A stretch of DNA of 59,457 bases from Bacillota bacterium (GCA_012728115.1 JAAYFS010000054.1:1-59457), one strand, 5' to 3'; positions 35,178-47,545 are shown, counted from the stretch's first letter. Made by a program: numbers and translations. The notes: generated by a model from the letters alone, not told the origin.

Positions 35178-35438
35178 TTATGAAACTTTTCTTGCTCTAC
35201 TGTATTTTTTCTTCGTTGCCTCGCCACCACGAATGTGTCTTTCGGATTTATTTTGAGCCAGTACCTTCCTGACTTTGATCGCTAATTCTTTATTCACACG
35301 CGGTAAACGCTCAGTTACATCTTTGTGAATAGTACTTTTACTAACACCAAAGACTGATGCGGCTTGTCGGACTGTAGCTTTTGTTTTGATGATATATAAA
35401 CTAACATCCACCACGCGCTTGCGGATATAGTCTCTCAT
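35178..35438 (-). CDS. spoIIID: sporulation regulator SpoIIID
   Basis: 86 aa, close to the usual 90 or so. MRDYIRKRVVDVSLYIIKTK followed by the helix-turn-helix TVRQAASVFGVSKSTIHKDV and a basic C-terminus (GGEATKKKYSRARK). It is the mother-cell DNA-binding regulator of the sigma-E regulon, so the organism is expected to sporulate. A strong GGGGGAG ribosome site and a sigma-E-like promoter precede it. Confidence 0.96.
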   Translation of the reverse strand: MRDYIRKRVVDVSLYIIKTKATVRQAASVFGVSKSTIHKDVTERLPRVNKELAIKVRKVLAQNKSERHIRGGEATKKKYSRARKVS

Positions 35439-35464
35439 ACTCGCTCCCCCTAGTTTTTTTGTAC

Positions 35465-35493
35465 ATTTATATGCTAGGAAGTAGCGAATATGT
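35465..35493 (-). promoter_or_regulatory. sigma-E-like promoter of spoIIID
   Basis: On the minus strand: ACATATT (35487-35493), 13-base spacer, CATATAAAT (35465-35473). This fits the sigma-E consensus (about KMATATT and CATACAHT) well and lies 27 bases before the ATG. spoIIID is sigma-E dependent in Bacillus subtilis. Confidence 0.6.
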
Positions 35494-35519
35494 CAGAACA
35501 AGCATAAATTTGGCGCTAG

Positions 35520-36284
35520 TTAGTTCATATACCTGGTTGGATCAACTGGTGTATTTTCGTGATGCAGGGCAAAGAAAAACTTTGAGTTTGAACCCACCTT
35601 AGCGATTACTTGATTTTGGTTTACTTTATCTCCAACATTCACATTAACATTTTCAACGGCGCGATAAACGGTATCCCATCCGCTTCCATGTTCGATCACT
35701 AGTTCAATTCCATCTGAAGTGGTTTCCAGCGACTTAACCCTTCCTGGAAGCACAGTTCTAACATCTTTGTTAGAGTCGGCAAATAGTTCTATTCCACCAT
35801 GGAAACGCCAATCATTGAACACTGGGTGCCTTTGCCAACCGAAGACTGTCACAATTTCTGCATTTGCAGGCCACAAGATTTTCTCAAAAGAAATTGATAA
35901 TACCTCTTCCACTTCAGGTTCAGTGACTTCATTCTCTAAATAATCGTTGCGATGAACGGTTGGATTAGGTCTCTCAGGTTCAGGTGGAGTAACTTTCGTT
36001 GAAAGAACTGAACGTTCAACAATCCATGAGTATTCGGTATCTAATAGTCTTTGTAGTTCGTTACGGACTACCTCCGCTATTTCTAGTGAAAGATCTACTT
36101 TTGTTTCAGGTTGTTCGGTCTCAACTACAGGACTCGAATTTCGTCCGATCCAGTGACCTACGATTAATAAGGCCCCCATAAGGAGAATAATTAAGAAACT
36201 GCGGAGTTGGAATTGGCTTTGAAATCTCCGCCCAAAAGCCTTTATTCTATCTTGGAAGCGTTTAAAGATATCATTAGCAAACAT
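35520..36284 (-). CDS. spoIIQ: SpoIIQ-like LytM/M23 protein with degenerate active site
   Basis: 254 aa. One membrane segment (about 29 to 46), a Pro/Glu-rich linker, and a LytM/M23 domain from about residue 135 (LWPANAEIVTVFGWQRHP). The zinc motif HxxxD reads His162-x3-Glu166 and HxH reads Ala239-x-His241, so peptidase activity is unlikely. SpoIIQ of Bacillus subtilis is also catalytically dead and bridges forespore and mother cell with SpoIIIAH during engulfment. The position between atpC and spoIIID supports the name. A generic M23 protein is the alternative. Confidence 0.75.
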   Translation of the reverse strand: MFANDIFKRFQDRIKAFGRRFQSQFQLRSFLIILLMGALLIVGHWIGRNSSPVVETEQPETKVDLSLEIAEVVRNELQRLLDTEYSWIVERSVLSTKVTPPEPERPNPTVHRNDYLENEVTEPEVEEVLSISFEKILWPANAEIVTVFGWQRHPVFNDWRFHGGIELFADSNKDVRTVLPGRVKSLETTSDGIELVIEHGSGWDTVYRAVENVNVNVGDKVNQNQVIAKVGSNSKFFFALHHENTPVDPTRYMN

Positions 36285-36350
36285 ACCATCACCATCCTTA
36301 GCAATAGTATGTTCCCAAGTTTTCCAATCTATTCAAAGTTTTTCCTGAAA

Positions 36351-36401
36351 AGAAAAAGCAGCCTTGATTCAAGCATTAAACACACTTGAAACAAGACCGC
36401 T
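36351..36401 (-). terminator. terminator of the ATP synthase operon
   Basis: A 17-bp stem (36357-36373 with 36385-36401; one mismatch, a few G-U pairs) is followed on the minus strand by TTTTTCTTTTC. It follows atpC and precedes the spoIIQ-like gene. Confidence 0.85.
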
Positions 36402-36421
36402 AATAATCATTTTGTATTATT

Positions 36422-36826
36422 CTAATCTTCCTTAGCTGCTTCCAAACGGGTTAGTGCTTTTTGCAATGCAATTCTGGCACGAGAAAAATCCCATTCCGCT
36501 TCCTTTTCGGCGAGACGCCTTTCCGCCCGCTCTTTAGCGGATTGAGCCCGCAAAACATCTATTTCCGAACCTAGCTCCGCAACATCTGCCATCACGGTCA
36601 ACTTATTATTATACATTTCCATAAATCCGCCGCCGATAGCGATTTTCTTTTTTTGACCACTTTTCTCCCCGTAGCGCACCACTCCGATCTCCAGACCTGC
36701 TACTATCGGTGCGTGGTTCGCCAAGATACCTAATTGACCATCCTGAGTAGGCAAGGAAACTGATTCCACTTCTGTCTGCAGAACTATTCGCTCAGGAGTT
36801 AAAACTTCGAATTGGAATTTACTCAT
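36422..36826 (-). CDS. atpC: F1 ATP synthase epsilon subunit
   Basis: The ATG at 36826, one base after the atpD stop with GGGAGAG upstream, gives MSKFQFEVLTPERIVLQTEV; 134 aa, family length. N-terminal beta-sandwich (TQDGQLGILANHAPIVAGLE) and C-terminal helical hairpin rich in Arg/Glu (AKERAERRLAEKEAEWD). It couples and inhibits the F1 rotor. Translationally linked to atpD; last gene of the operon. Confidence 0.95.
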   Translation of the reverse strand: MSKFQFEVLTPERIVLQTEVESVSLPTQDGQLGILANHAPIVAGLEIGVVRYGEKSGQKKKIAIGGGFMEMYNNKLTVMADVAELGSEIDVLRAQSAKERAERRLAEKEAEWDFSRARIALQKALTRLEAAKED

Positions 36827-36827
36827 A

Positions 36828-39124
<2,297 letters not shown>

Positions 39125-39135
39125 GGTACGACCTC

Positions 39136-40644
39136 CTAACTAATAAACGTTTTCTTAAATTCCTCAATGGTTGCCCGTAGCTTATCTATATATTCGTCAG
39201 ACATCGCCTTAGTTTCAGCTAGCTCGCTGATAATCTCTTCTCTTTCGCGTCTGAGGAAATCTAAAAACTCTCTCTCGAATCTACGTACATTTTCCACTTC
39301 AATGTCATCTAAGTATCCATTGATAACTACAAAGAGGCTGATCGCTTGCTCCTCGACAGGCATTGGGGAAAACTGTTCTTGCTTGAGTACTTCGTAAATC
39401 CGTTCCCCTCTAGTAAGCTGAGCTTGAGTTGCTTTATCTAAGTCTGAACCAAATTGAGCAAACGCAGCTAACTCTCTATACTGAGATAGATCAAGTCTTA
39501 ACCTTCCCGCAACTTGTTTCATCGCTCTAATTTGAGCAGCACCTCCAACACGCGATACCGAACGACCCACACTGATCGCTGGACGGATACCTGCGTAAAA
39601 GAGGTCTGATTCTAAGAAAATTTGTCCGTCAGTAATCGAAATAATATTTGTTGGAATATATGCTGAAATATCGCCTGCTTGGGTCTCTACTATTGGTAAG
39701 GCAGTAATTGAACCACCCCCAAGTTCATCGCTAAGTTTTGCAGCGCGCTCAAGTAAACGTGAGTGTAGGTAGAAAACATCTCCTGGAAACGCTTCCCGAC
39801 CAGGTGGACGTCTTAATAACAAGGATAACTCTCTATAGGCAATTGCGTGCTTACTTAAATCGTCATAAATGATCAGCACGTGTTTTCCTTGATACATAAA
39901 TTCTTCCGCCATTGCAACTCCCGCATATGGCGCTATGTATAGCAATGGGGCTGGGTCACTAGCGGTCGCCGAAACCACGATGGAATAATCCATCGCGCCG
40001 TGTTTATTAAGGGTATCTACCACGGCAGCTACAGTTGAGGCTTTTTGTCCAATAGCGACGTAAATGCAAATAACATCCTTATCTTTTTGGTTAAGGATGG
40101 TGTCGATAGCGATTGCGGTTTTTCCTGTTTGGCGGTCACCAATGATTAACTCACGTTGACCTCTGCCAATTGGAACCATCGAATCGATTGCCTTCAAACC
40201 AGTTTGAAGCGGTTCATGCACCGCTTTACGTTCAATAACGCCAGGGGCGCGATTCTCAATCGGACGATATTTGTCCGTGGCGATTGGTCCCTTTCCATCG
40301 ATCGGTTGACCAACAGGATTAACGACGCGTCCGATCATTGCCTCACCTACTGGAACCTCTACAATTCGCCCAGTACGCTTTACAGGATCGCCTTCTTTAA
40401 TATGGTCATATGGACCAAGAATTACACAACCGATATTGTCTTTTTCAAGGTTTAAAGCCATACCATACACTTCACCAGGAAACTCTAATAGTTCTCCTGC
40501 CATGGCATCTTCTAATCCATATACCCTTGCGATACCATCACCAACAACTAAAACAGAACCGATTTGTTCTACACCAATTGTTGATTCAAACTCTTGTATC
40601 TGCCGCCTTAAAATCGCGGTAATCTCGTCTGGTTTAAGTGCCAT
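39136..40644 (-). CDS. atpA: F1 ATP synthase alpha subunit
   Basis: The ATG at 40644 after TGGAGGAACTCAA gives 502 aa, the standard length ([20 protein letters not shown]). P-loop [18 protein letters not shown] and the alpha signature [17 protein letters not shown] are present. Only 54 bases separate it from wecA upstream: the genes that normally precede it (atpI, atpB, atpE, atpF, atpH) are missing here, so F0 and the delta subunit must be encoded elsewhere. Confidence 0.98.
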   Translation of the reverse strand: MALKPDEITAILRRQIQEFESTIGVEQIGSVLVVGDGIARVYGLEDAMAGELLEFPGEVYGMALNLEKDNIGCVILGPYDHIKEGDPVKRTGRIVEVPVGEAMIGRVVNPVGQPIDGKGPIATDKYRPIENRAPGVIERKAVHEPLQTGLKAIDSMVPIGRGQRELIIGDRQTGKTAIAIDTILNQKDKDVICIYVAIGQKASTVAAVVDTLNKHGAMDYSIVVSATASDPAPLLYIAPYAGVAMAEEFMYQGKHVLIIYDDLSKHAIAYRELSLLLRRPPGREAFPGDVFYLHSRLLERAAKLSDELGGGSITALPIVETQAGDISAYIPTNIISITDGQIFLESDLFYAGIRPAISVGRSVSRVGGAAQIRAMKQVAGRLRLDLSQYRELAAFAQFGSDLDKATQAQLTRGERIYEVLKQEQFSPMPVEEQAISLFVVINGYLDDIEVENVRRFEREFLDFLRREREEIISELAETKAMSDEYIDKLRATIEEFKKTFIS

Positions 40645-40698
40645 TTGAGTTCCTCCATTTTCTTCATTTACCAAGATGTCCTTTTCGTTATTTAAAAG

Positions 40699-41778
40699 TT
40701 AATATCCTCTTTTTTCTCCGAGTTTAACAGAAGTTTTATAACTTTCATTCATTATTTCTCCTACCTGAGTTGGTTTTATTAGACCCACTTTGGTTGCCCC
40801 GTAAAGAAAAATTATGGCCATTACCCAAGGAATCCAAAAACCTTTTGAATTAAGCTGAACACTTTGTAAAGCCATTGCCGCAGAAACAAAAGTGATCATG
40901 TATGCACAGAGGGCTACTTGACGTTGATTAAAGCCAAGTTCAAGTAAGCGGTGATGAAAGTGATGCTTATCCGCCTGATAAAATGGCACATTCCGAATAA
41001 CTCTCCGCACAATTGCACAGAAAGCATCGGTGATCGGAACAGCTATTACCAAGGCTGCGATGCCAATCCCAACGGTGTTTGTACCTTTTAATACGCCCTC
41101 AACAGCAAGACCAGCCAACATAAACCCTAGGAACATCGCTCCAGCATCGCCTAGGTAGATCTTAGCTGGGTTAAAATTATAAGGAATAAATCCAGCAACG
41201 CTACCAACAAAAATTAAGATCAAAGTCGCCACTTCGATTCTACCAAAGTCAAAAGCGATGCTAAACAAGGCTACACTAGCAATTATCACAATCCCTGAGG
41301 CTAACCCATCTAGTCCATCGATGAAATTAATCACATTGATCACAGAAATAAACCAAAATCCAGTAACTAAAACTGAGAACACTCCCAATTCTATTATTCC
41401 ACCAAATGGATTAGGCATAAACTCGATTCTTGAACCAAATGCTATATAAAGAGAAACTGCTACTAGTTGTCCAATAAATTTTTGTAATGGTGAAAGTCCT
41501 CGATAATCATCTAGTAACCCTACAAAGACTATTACTACACCACCGAGTAGAAAAGGCAAAACTTCAATTTCTGTAAAAAGAAAGACCGTTGCAAAAAAGG
41601 CCAAAAAAACCACAATCCCACCGCCAGATGGCATCGGGATCTTATTGAGCCGTCGCGCATTTGGCAGATCGACTAGACCAGTTTTTAAGGCCAGAACTCG
41701 GACTATTGGAGTAAGAATTAGTGCAAATAGACAGCTAAAGATAAAGGGTACCAGAAGATCAATAGGAACTCTTCCCAT
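40699..41778 (-). CDS. UDP-GlcNAc:undecaprenyl-phosphate GlcNAc-1-P transferase (WecA/TagO type)
   Basis: 359 aa, about ten membrane segments. Family motifs: VGLLDDYRGLSPLQKF (the DD pair), NFIDGLDGLASG, and the His-rich cytoplasmic loop DKHHFHHRLLELG. It transfers GlcNAc-1-phosphate to the lipid carrier and so starts wall teichoic acid, O-antigen or other surface glycans. In a diderm with lpxB and Wza-like genes an O-antigen or exopolysaccharide role is as likely as teichoic acid. Starts two bases after comEB. Confidence 0.92.
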   Translation of the reverse strand: MGRVPIDLLVPFIFSCLFALILTPIVRVLALKTGLVDLPNARRLNKIPMPSGGGIVVFLAFFATVFLFTEIEVLPFLLGGVVIVFVGLLDDYRGLSPLQKFIGQLVAVSLYIAFGSRIEFMPNPFGGIIELGVFSVLVTGFWFISVINVINFIDGLDGLASGIVIIASVALFSIAFDFGRIEVATLILIFVGSVAGFIPYNFNPAKIYLGDAGAMFLGFMLAGLAVEGVLKGTNTVGIGIAALVIAVPITDAFCAIVRRVIRNVPFYQADKHHFHHRLLELGFNQRQVALCAYMITFVSAAMALQSVQLNSKGFWIPWVMAIIFLYGATKVGLIKPTQVGEIMNESYKTSVKLGEKRGY

Positions 41779-41781
41779 AAC

Positions 41782-42246
41782 TCATTCTCCCAACGAATTG
41801 AAATTAACCATCTCAATATTCGCTTGTGCTAACATCTCTTTAGCTAACTCATCTGGATATTCTCCGCGAAACACGATCTTTTTGATTCCAGCGTTGATTA
41901 GCATTTTTGAGCACAAGATACATGGATGGAAGGTGCAATACAAAGTACCCCCAGCGGTACTCACACCATGTAGCGCCGCTTGAATAATTGCATTTTGTTC
42001 CGCATGGATTCCGCGGCATATTTCATGTCTTTCCCCAGAGGGGATCCCTAGTTTTTGTCTCAGGCATCCCTGATCGATACAATGCGGGATCTCTCGGGGA
42101 ACTCCATTATATCCTGTCGCAATAATTCTCTTATCGCGTACAATAACCGCACCAACTCTGCGGCGCAAACAAGTTGAGCGGGTACTTACTAATTCAGCTA
42201 TTTCCATAAAATACTTGTCCCATGAAGGGCGCGAATATAACTCCAT
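41782..42246 (-). CDS. comEB: ComEB-like dCMP deaminase
   Basis: 154 aa. Zinc deaminase motifs: [14 protein letters not shown] (His and Glu of the active site) and the [12 protein letters not shown] Cys pair (PCxxC). Opens with [20 protein letters not shown], typical of ComEB/dCMP deaminases, plus an extra Cys/His cluster (CIDQGCLRQ) in the usual insert. It makes dUMP for thymidylate synthesis. Between upp and wecA, a common Firmicute arrangement. Confidence 0.94.
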   Translation of the reverse strand: MELYSRPSWDKYFMEIAELVSTRSTCLRRRVGAVIVRDKRIIATGYNGVPREIPHCIDQGCLRQKLGIPSGERHEICRGIHAEQNAIIQAALHGVSTAGGTLYCTFHPCILCSKMLINAGIKKIVFRGEYPDELAKEMLAQANIEMVNFNSLGE

Positions 42247-42304
42247 CTACCTGGTTACCACCCTAAAATTTAATCACATATAAGAATCATTCGTTTCAAT
42301 TCAT

Positions 42305-42334
42305 AAAAAAACTACTGTCGTTGAGTTTCGGCAG
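42305..42334 (-). terminator. probable terminator after upp
   Basis: Imperfect 6-bp stem (CTGCCG / CGACAG, one mismatch) with an 8-base loop right after the upp stop codon, then TAG and seven T on the minus strand. Confidence 0.5.
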
Positions 42335-42335
42335 C

Positions 42336-42965
42336 TTATTTTGTACCAAAGAGACGATCGCCAGCATCTCCCAATCCAGGAACAATATATCCCTTTTCAT
42401 CGAGTTTTTCGTCGATTGCTGCTACAAAAATATCAACATCTGGATGAGCCTTTTCAATAACTGCGATTCCTTCTGGAGCAGCTAATAAGCACATAAGTTT
42501 AATGCTTGTCCCACCGCGTTCTTTAATAAAAGCGATAGCAGCAGCAGCGGAACCTCCAGTTGCTAACATCGGATCAACCACGATTAGATCCCTTTCTTTG
42601 ATATCATCTGGAAGTTTACAATAATACTCCACAGGTTGGAGGCTGGCAGGATCGCGATATACCCCAATATGACCAACACGTGCAGTCGGGATCAGACGTA
42701 AAATACCATCAACCATGCCCAATCCTGCGCGTAAAACTGGGATTACTCCGACTTTCTTACCAGCCATGGTATATCCCTTTGTCTTACACATTGGAGTTTC
42801 TACTTCAACTTCTTCCAAGCAAATATCTCGAGTAACTTCATAAGCCATCAACAACGAAACTTCTTCTACTAATTCACGAAAATCCTTGGCTCCTGTGTTT
42901 TTGTCACGAATAATAGTGAGTTTGTGCTGGATCAATGGATGTTCGATTAAGTGGACCTTTCCCAA
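42336..42965 (-). CDS. upp: uracil phosphoribosyltransferase
   Basis: 209 aa from a TTG at 42965 (GGAGATG upstream), family length. PRPP-binding motif [20 protein letters not shown] and the flexible segment [18 protein letters not shown]; uracil-binding C-terminus [16 protein letters not shown]. It salvages uracil to UMP in the cytoplasm. Follows rpiB as in Bacillus, though glyA is absent here. Confidence 0.97.
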   Translation of the reverse strand: MGKVHLIEHPLIQHKLTIIRDKNTGAKDFRELVEEVSLLMAYEVTRDICLEEVEVETPMCKTKGYTMAGKKVGVIPVLRAGLGMVDGILRLIPTARVGHIGVYRDPASLQPVEYYCKLPDDIKERDLIVVDPMLATGGSAAAAIAFIKERGGTSIKLMCLLAAPEGIAVIEKAHPDVDIFVAAIDEKLDEKGYIVPGLGDAGDRLFGTK

Positions 42966-42989
42966 AATATCTCATCTCCTATACAATTT

Positions 42990-43412
42990 CTAAATTTTAT
43001 CTATTCGAATCTGATGCCTACCGCCTTCAAATTCTTCGGTTAACCAAGTCTCTACAATCAAAGATGCTAAGCCAGGACCAATCACTCGCTCTCCTAGGCA
43101 TAAAATATTGCTGTCGTTATGCCTTCTAGTCATCTGAGCGGAGTACACATCATGACAGAGCGCAGCTCTGATTCCAGGGGTCTTGTTTGCGGCAATTGAC
43201 ATCCCGATACCTGTTCCACAAATCAGAATTCCCCTAGTAAACTCGCCTTTGGCAACTTTTTTTGCAACTACTTTAGCGATATCAGGATAGTCACAAGATT
43301 CCTCAGTATATGTGCCAAAATCTTCTATATTATAACCTTTTTGCTTTAGCTCCTCAATCAAGGCATTCTTGAGTAAAAAACCTCCGTGATCCGAGCCAAT
43401 TGCTATCTTCAT
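42990..43412 (-). CDS. rpiB: ribose-5-phosphate isomerase B
   Basis: 140 aa. [20 protein letters not shown], the catalytic-Cys segment [17 protein letters not shown], and [19 protein letters not shown] are diagnostic of RpiB/LacAB. It interconverts ribose-5-P and ribulose-5-P. Its ATG overlaps the ywlE stop (ATGA). Confidence 0.96.
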   Translation of the reverse strand: MKIAIGSDHGGFLLKNALIEELKQKGYNIEDFGTYTEESCDYPDIAKVVAKKVAKGEFTRGILICGTGIGMSIAANKTPGIRAALCHDVYSAQMTRRHNDSNILCLGERVIGPGLASLIVETWLTEEFEGGRHQIRIDKI

Positions 43413-43924
43413 TGCTCCACCTCCAAGACATTGTCTAATAAAGCTACTAGTGCATCTTCTATTTCTTTCGCTGTTTTTCGATAGACTTCAACCGACTGTC
43501 CAAAGGGATCATTAACATCTACATCTATGGAAGGATTCTTTTCTACTTCTCCCTTTTCCTGCCCTAGTTTATCATTATTTCGGTTTGCGTAGGCTAACTC
43601 CTTAAGTACGTAAGTCTTGGCTTCTGCCTCGGGGAATCGTGCTAAAATCTGCCTCCGATGATTCTTAGTCATCGCTAAAATTACATCAGCATTTTGAATT
43701 ATTTCAGGATTTAGTGGACGTGAACGATGCTCAGTTAAATCTATTCCATAGTCCTGCATCGCTTCAATCGCCTGTTGGGTAGCTGAATCCCCAGGCATAG
43801 CAGCTGTCCCCGCTGAAATTATTTCTAAATTCAAACCGCGCTCTTCAGCCAGTTTTTTTAAAATACCATGGGCCATCGCACTTCTACATGTGTTTCCAGT
43901 ACAAACTAGCAAGATCTGGCGCAT
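43409..43924 (-). CDS. ywlE: low-molecular-weight phosphatase, YwlE (arginine phosphatase) type
   Basis: 171 aa, AGGAGG before the ATG. P-loop [11 protein letters not shown] at residues 8 to 18: the Thr in place of the Ile of tyrosine phosphatases is what makes Bacillus YwlE an arginine phosphatase. General-acid region [14 protein letters not shown]. There is an insert of about 20 charged residues ([16 protein letters not shown]) before that loop. Expected to reverse McsB protein-arginine phosphorylation; mcsB is not in this window. Confidence 0.88.
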   Translation of the reverse strand: MRQILLVCTGNTCRSAMAHGILKKLAEERGLNLEIISAGTAAMPGDSATQQAIEAMQDYGIDLTEHRSRPLNPEIIQNADVILAMTKNHRRQILARFPEAEAKTYVLKELAYANRNNDKLGQEKGEVEKNPSIDVDVNDPFGQSVEVYRKTAKEIEDALVALLDNVLEVEQ

Positions 43925-43948
43925 AATTAAACCTCCTAAATCGTTTTT

Positions 43949-44560
43949 CTAGAAAGTTTTCCAAAGAAAAAAGACCGCTAAATACATTAATAGTACGCCT
44001 CCAGCTAATTGCGCTTTGTAACCAACAAATCGGTAGATTTGTTGTCCCATTGAAAGGCCAACAAAAGCCATCAGCCAAATAACAAACCCAGCAACACTGC
44101 TGACAAGAACAATATTGAGGTCATTAAGTATCCCGATCCCAAATCCTGCAGTTAGAGCATCCACACTCACGCTAAAGGCAAGAAGAAATAAGCCAAATCT
44201 ACCTGAATAAGTTACTACTCGCCCCTCTTCTTTAAAGAAATAACCTTTAATCATATTAATTCCCAAACAAACTAAAATCGCTGCACCGAGAAAAGTCATA
44301 ATTTTTTCAGCTACTGATTGGACCACTTCTATCTGTAAACCAGCCAATTTTGGAAAACAATTAACAATAAAAAGCAAGATTTCAGATGAATAAACTCCAC
44401 CTACTAATAAAACAACCTGCATTAAAGAAAAGAGCAAACTTAGTTTAATTATCCGTCGCCAACCGATCTTGTTTAGCCCAATACTTAACGAAATGGAAAA
44501 CGAATCTGCTCCTAATGCTAGCCCCAGTGAAATCGCTTGAAAAAAACCCAAAAGACACAC
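43949..44560 (-). CDS. mntP: manganese efflux pump MntP
   Basis: 203 aa, six membrane segments. Two inverted halves each with the acidic metal-site motif: LGLALGADSFSISLSIGL near residue 12 to 30 and LLAFSVSVDALTAGFGIG near 130 to 146. GTG start at 44560, with an alternative TTG three codons in that has better spacing. It exports Mn2+ across the inner membrane. Placed between ywlC and ywlE as in Bacillus subtilis. Confidence 0.92.
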   Translation of the reverse strand: MCLLGFFQAISLGLALGADSFSISLSIGLNKIGWRRIIKLSLLFSLMQVVLLVGGVYSSEILLFIVNCFPKLAGLQIEVVQSVAEKIMTFLGAAILVCLGINMIKGYFFKEEGRVVTYSGRFGLFLLAFSVSVDALTAGFGIGILNDLNIVLVSSVAGFVIWLMAFVGLSMGQQIYRFVGYKAQLAGGVLLMYLAVFFLWKTF

Positions 44561-44564
44561 TCCC

Positions 44565-45605
44565 TTAGCTCTCTGACCGTAGTACTTTTCCAGCAGCTCT
44601 TCGTAGACGATTCATAATCGCCATTCCGAGATTCTCTTCTGGAAAGCCTTCAACAAAAACTAATTCAAGCCCGCGTGCATCAACTTCTCTTAAAAGATGG
44701 TAGATGTTTTCTGCAACCGTGGGCAAATCATACTTTGAGCCCATTTCTAAGAGAGTCGTGCCTGGACAATGTTCTCGATAAATCTTTATATGTTCACTAA
44801 CCGCCATTATGCCAACTGATTTATTTGGATGTAATTTTACCTGTTGAACTATTGTACTTACTTTATCCTCGCCCATCACCAACACCAAATCAGCATCAGG
44901 AGAATAATGCTTGTACTTCATACCTGGCGACCGTGGTTTATCGACGTGGTGATAAACGCCGCGATCAATTTCGATCTGACAATAATTTTTTAGTTGTTCA
45001 AAAGTTACTCCTCCAGGTCGCAAAAGCCTGAAAGGTGAAATTGTGCAATCGATAACGGTTGATTCTACCCCACTCTGGGTTGCTCCACCATCAACAATTG
45101 CGGGGATTCGACCATTTAGATCCGAAAAGACATGTTCTGCTCGCGTCGGACTCGGTTTGCCCGAAATATTGGCACTTGGGGCAGCAAGTGGAACTCCACT
45201 TTTTAAAAGTTGAAGAGCTACAGGATGATCAGGCATCCTAACTGCTACAGTACTTAATCCTGCAGTGACGATATCAGGTACGGATAGTTTCTTCTTTAAC
45301 ACCAAAGTAAGTGGACCTGGCCAAAACTTTTCTATCAAGACCTGTGCTTCCGCTGGAACTTCAACAACCAAATCATTTATCTGTTTCCTATCGGCAATAT
45401 GAACAATCAATGGATTATCGGCTGGTCGTCCTTTAGCCAGAAATATTTTTTTGACAGCTTCTTGATTCAGAGCATCCGCCCCTAAGCCGTATACCGTCTC
45501 GGTCGGGAAGGCAACGCATTCCCCATCTTTAAGTAAATCTATTGCTTCTTGAAGTTGTTCTGGGATTTTTGGATCGAGGATTTTTGTTTTAACTAGGGTG
45601 TCCAT
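44565..45605 (-). CDS. ywlC: threonylcarbamoyl-AMP synthase (Sua5/YwlC)
   Basis: 346 aa, the two-domain Sua5 form. YrdC domain at about 15 to 205 (GECVAFPTETVYGLGADALN, RPADNPLIVHI, APSANISGKPSPT) and a Sua5 C-terminal domain (SPGMKYKHYSPDADLVLVMG). It makes threonylcarbamoyl-AMP for the t6A modification of tRNAs. Overlaps prmC by 13 bases. Confidence 0.95.
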   Translation of the reverse strand: MDTLVKTKILDPKIPEQLQEAIDLLKDGECVAFPTETVYGLGADALNQEAVKKIFLAKGRPADNPLIVHIADRKQINDLVVEVPAEAQVLIEKFWPGPLTLVLKKKLSVPDIVTAGLSTVAVRMPDHPVALQLLKSGVPLAAPSANISGKPSPTRAEHVFSDLNGRIPAIVDGGATQSGVESTVIDCTISPFRLLRPGGVTFEQLKNYCQIEIDRGVYHHVDKPRSPGMKYKHYSPDADLVLVMGEDKVSTIVQQVKLHPNKSVGIMAVSEHIKIYREHCPGTTLLEMGSKYDLPTVAENIYHLLREVDARGLELVFVEGFPEENLGMAIMNRLRRAAGKVLRSES

Positions 45606-46471
45606 TTAAACACCACCACTCTATCTAGTTTTGCATAATCTTGTTTTGTATAACACCATTGGTATCCTAGTTTTTCTCCATATTCTTTAAGAAAATCTGC
45701 TTGTTGATGGCCTATTTCAAAAGCGATGAATCCATCAGGTACTAAGTACTCTTGAGCTTGATCAAGGATGGCGCGATAAAAATTTAATCCATCTGAGCCA
45801 CCATCTAGTGCAATTCGTGGTTCTTGTCTAACTTCGTCCTGAAGTTGGTCAATATCTGCGCTGGGAATATAGGGAGGGTTGGAACAAATGATGTTAAATG
45901 GTTGAAAATCATTGTGCTTTAGACGCGAAAAAAGGTCACTTTCAATGAAAGTGATTTTCTCCGCAACGTTCAATCTGTTCGCATTTTCCTGAGCAACACT
46001 TAAAGCATCATGGGAAATATCCGCAGCAACGACTGATATTTCCAAATCACTTAAGAATTTTGCTAGGCTAATGGCAATTACTCCGCTGCCCGTGCATAAA
46101 TCCAAAATATGTACCTTAGAAGGAAAATTTGTCTTTGCAATATCCAAGACTGTTTCAACTAAAAGCTCGGTTTCGGGACGAGGAACCAGTACATTTTCAT
46201 TAACCACAAAGTCTAGCGAGAGAAATTCTCTACTGCCCGTTAAATAGGATGTAGGCACACGTCGGCCCCTTAAGCCAATGAGACGACGGTAAGTATCGAT
46301 CTCCTTGGTCGTTAAGGGGCGATCAAATTCAAGATACAGGTTTATTCTCTCGGTATCTAAGGCATGAGCCAATAAAAGCTCCGCGTCAAGTCTTGGATTA
46401 AGACATCCTTGTTTCTTTAAGTATTCTGTGCTTAAGTTAATAAGCTCCAAAACAGTACGAGGTTTTTCCAT
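45593..46471 (-). CDS. prmC: release factor glutamine methyltransferase PrmC
   Basis: 292 aa. N-terminal helical domain (LDAELLLAHAL), SAM motif I VHILDLCTGSGVIAISLA, and catalytic IICSNPPYIP. It methylates the Gln of the GGQ motif in RF1/RF2; prfA lies just upstream (6-base gap), the normal pairing. Confidence 0.97.
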   Translation of the reverse strand: MEKPRTVLELINLSTEYLKKQGCLNPRLDAELLLAHALDTERINLYLEFDRPLTTKEIDTYRRLIGLRGRRVPTSYLTGSREFLSLDFVVNENVLVPRPETELLVETVLDIAKTNFPSKVHILDLCTGSGVIAISLAKFLSDLEISVVAADISHDALSVAQENANRLNVAEKITFIESDLFSRLKHNDFQPFNIICSNPPYIPSADIDQLQDEVRQEPRIALDGGSDGLNFYRAILDQAQEYLVPDGFIAFEIGHQQADFLKEYGEKLGYQWCYTKQDYAKLDRVVVFKWTP

Positions 46472-46477
46472 TCAATA

Positions 46478-47545
46478 CTACTCCATTGATTTTAGTTGTT
46501 CTGCTTGGTCCGCCGTCACTAACGCCTCAATAATTTCCGTAATATCTCCTTCAAGAATTGCTTCTAAACGATACAAGGTTAGGCCGATCCTGTGATCGGT
46601 CACTCTTCCCTGTGGGAAGTTATAAGTGCGGATCCGTTCGCTTCTATCCCCCGTTCCAACCTGCGATTTACGTTGAGCAGCAAGTTCACGATTTTTCTCT
46701 TCTTGTGCTATATCATACAATCTAGCTCTAAGAATTCGCATCGCCTTTTCCCTGTTTTTATGCTGAGATTTTTCATCCTGACAACTTACAACCAGGCCTG
46801 AAGGAATATGGGTTATCCGCACGGCTGAATCGGTGGTATTCACACTTTGACCACCTGGACCTGAGGAGCGATAAACGTCAATTCGCAGATCATTTGGATC
46901 GATTTCGATTTCGATTTCTTCAGCTTCAGGTAGCACCGCAACTGTGGCGGTCGAGGTATGAATGCGGCCCCCAGATTCTGTGGTAGGAATCCGTTGGACA
47001 CGATGCACTCCGCTTTCGTATTTTAGTCTGCTATACGCACCTTTACCCTCGATCATAAAAATCACTTCTTTAAAACCACCAAGTTCGGTAGCATTGCTAC
47101 TCATCAATTCAACTCGCCAGTTATTGCTTTCGGCGAACCGTGAGTACATTCTAAACAGGTCACCTGCAAATAAGGCGGCTTCATCACCGCCTGTTCCAGC
47201 ACGGATTTCAACGATTACGTTCTTATTATCATTCGGATCCTTTGGTATCAATAAAATTTTGATCTTGTTCTCTAATTCTTCCTGTTTATCTGTCAATTCG
47301 TCTATCTCATCATGAAGCATTTCTTTAAACTCAGGATCAAGTTTTTCCTCTAGCATTTCTTTTGCATCAGCCAGTTCCTGAACAACCTTTTTATATTCAC
47401 GGTAGGGTACCATTATTTCTTCTAATTCAGAATGAGCTTTTGCATACTTTTGGAACTCTTTTTGATTGCTAATAACCTCTGGATCACTTAGTTTTTGGGT
47501 TATTTCCTCGTATTTTTGTTCAATAGCAGATAGTTTTTCTAACAT
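46478..47545 (-). CDS. prfA: peptide chain release factor 1
   Basis: 355 aa, standard length. GGQ motif in [22 protein letters not shown]1-type [19 protein letters not shown], and [20 protein letters not shown]. Terminates translation at UAA/UAG. GGGAGAA ribosome site. Confidence 0.98.
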   Translation of the reverse strand: MLEKLSAIEQKYEEITQKLSDPEVISNQKEFQKYAKAHSELEEIMVPYREYKKVVQELADAKEMLEEKLDPEFKEMLHDEIDELTDKQEELENKIKILLIPKDPNDNKNVIVEIRAGTGGDEAALFAGDLFRMYSRFAESNNWRVELMSSNATELGGFKEVIFMIEGKGAYSRLKYESGVHRVQRIPTTESGGRIHTSTATVAVLPEAEEIEIEIDPNDLRIDVYRSSGPGGQSVNTTDSAVRITHIPSGLVVSCQDEKSQHKNREKAMRILRARLYDIAQEEKNRELAAQRKSQVGTGDRSERIRTYNFPQGRVTDHRIGLTLYRLEAILEGDITEIIEALVTADQAEQLKSME

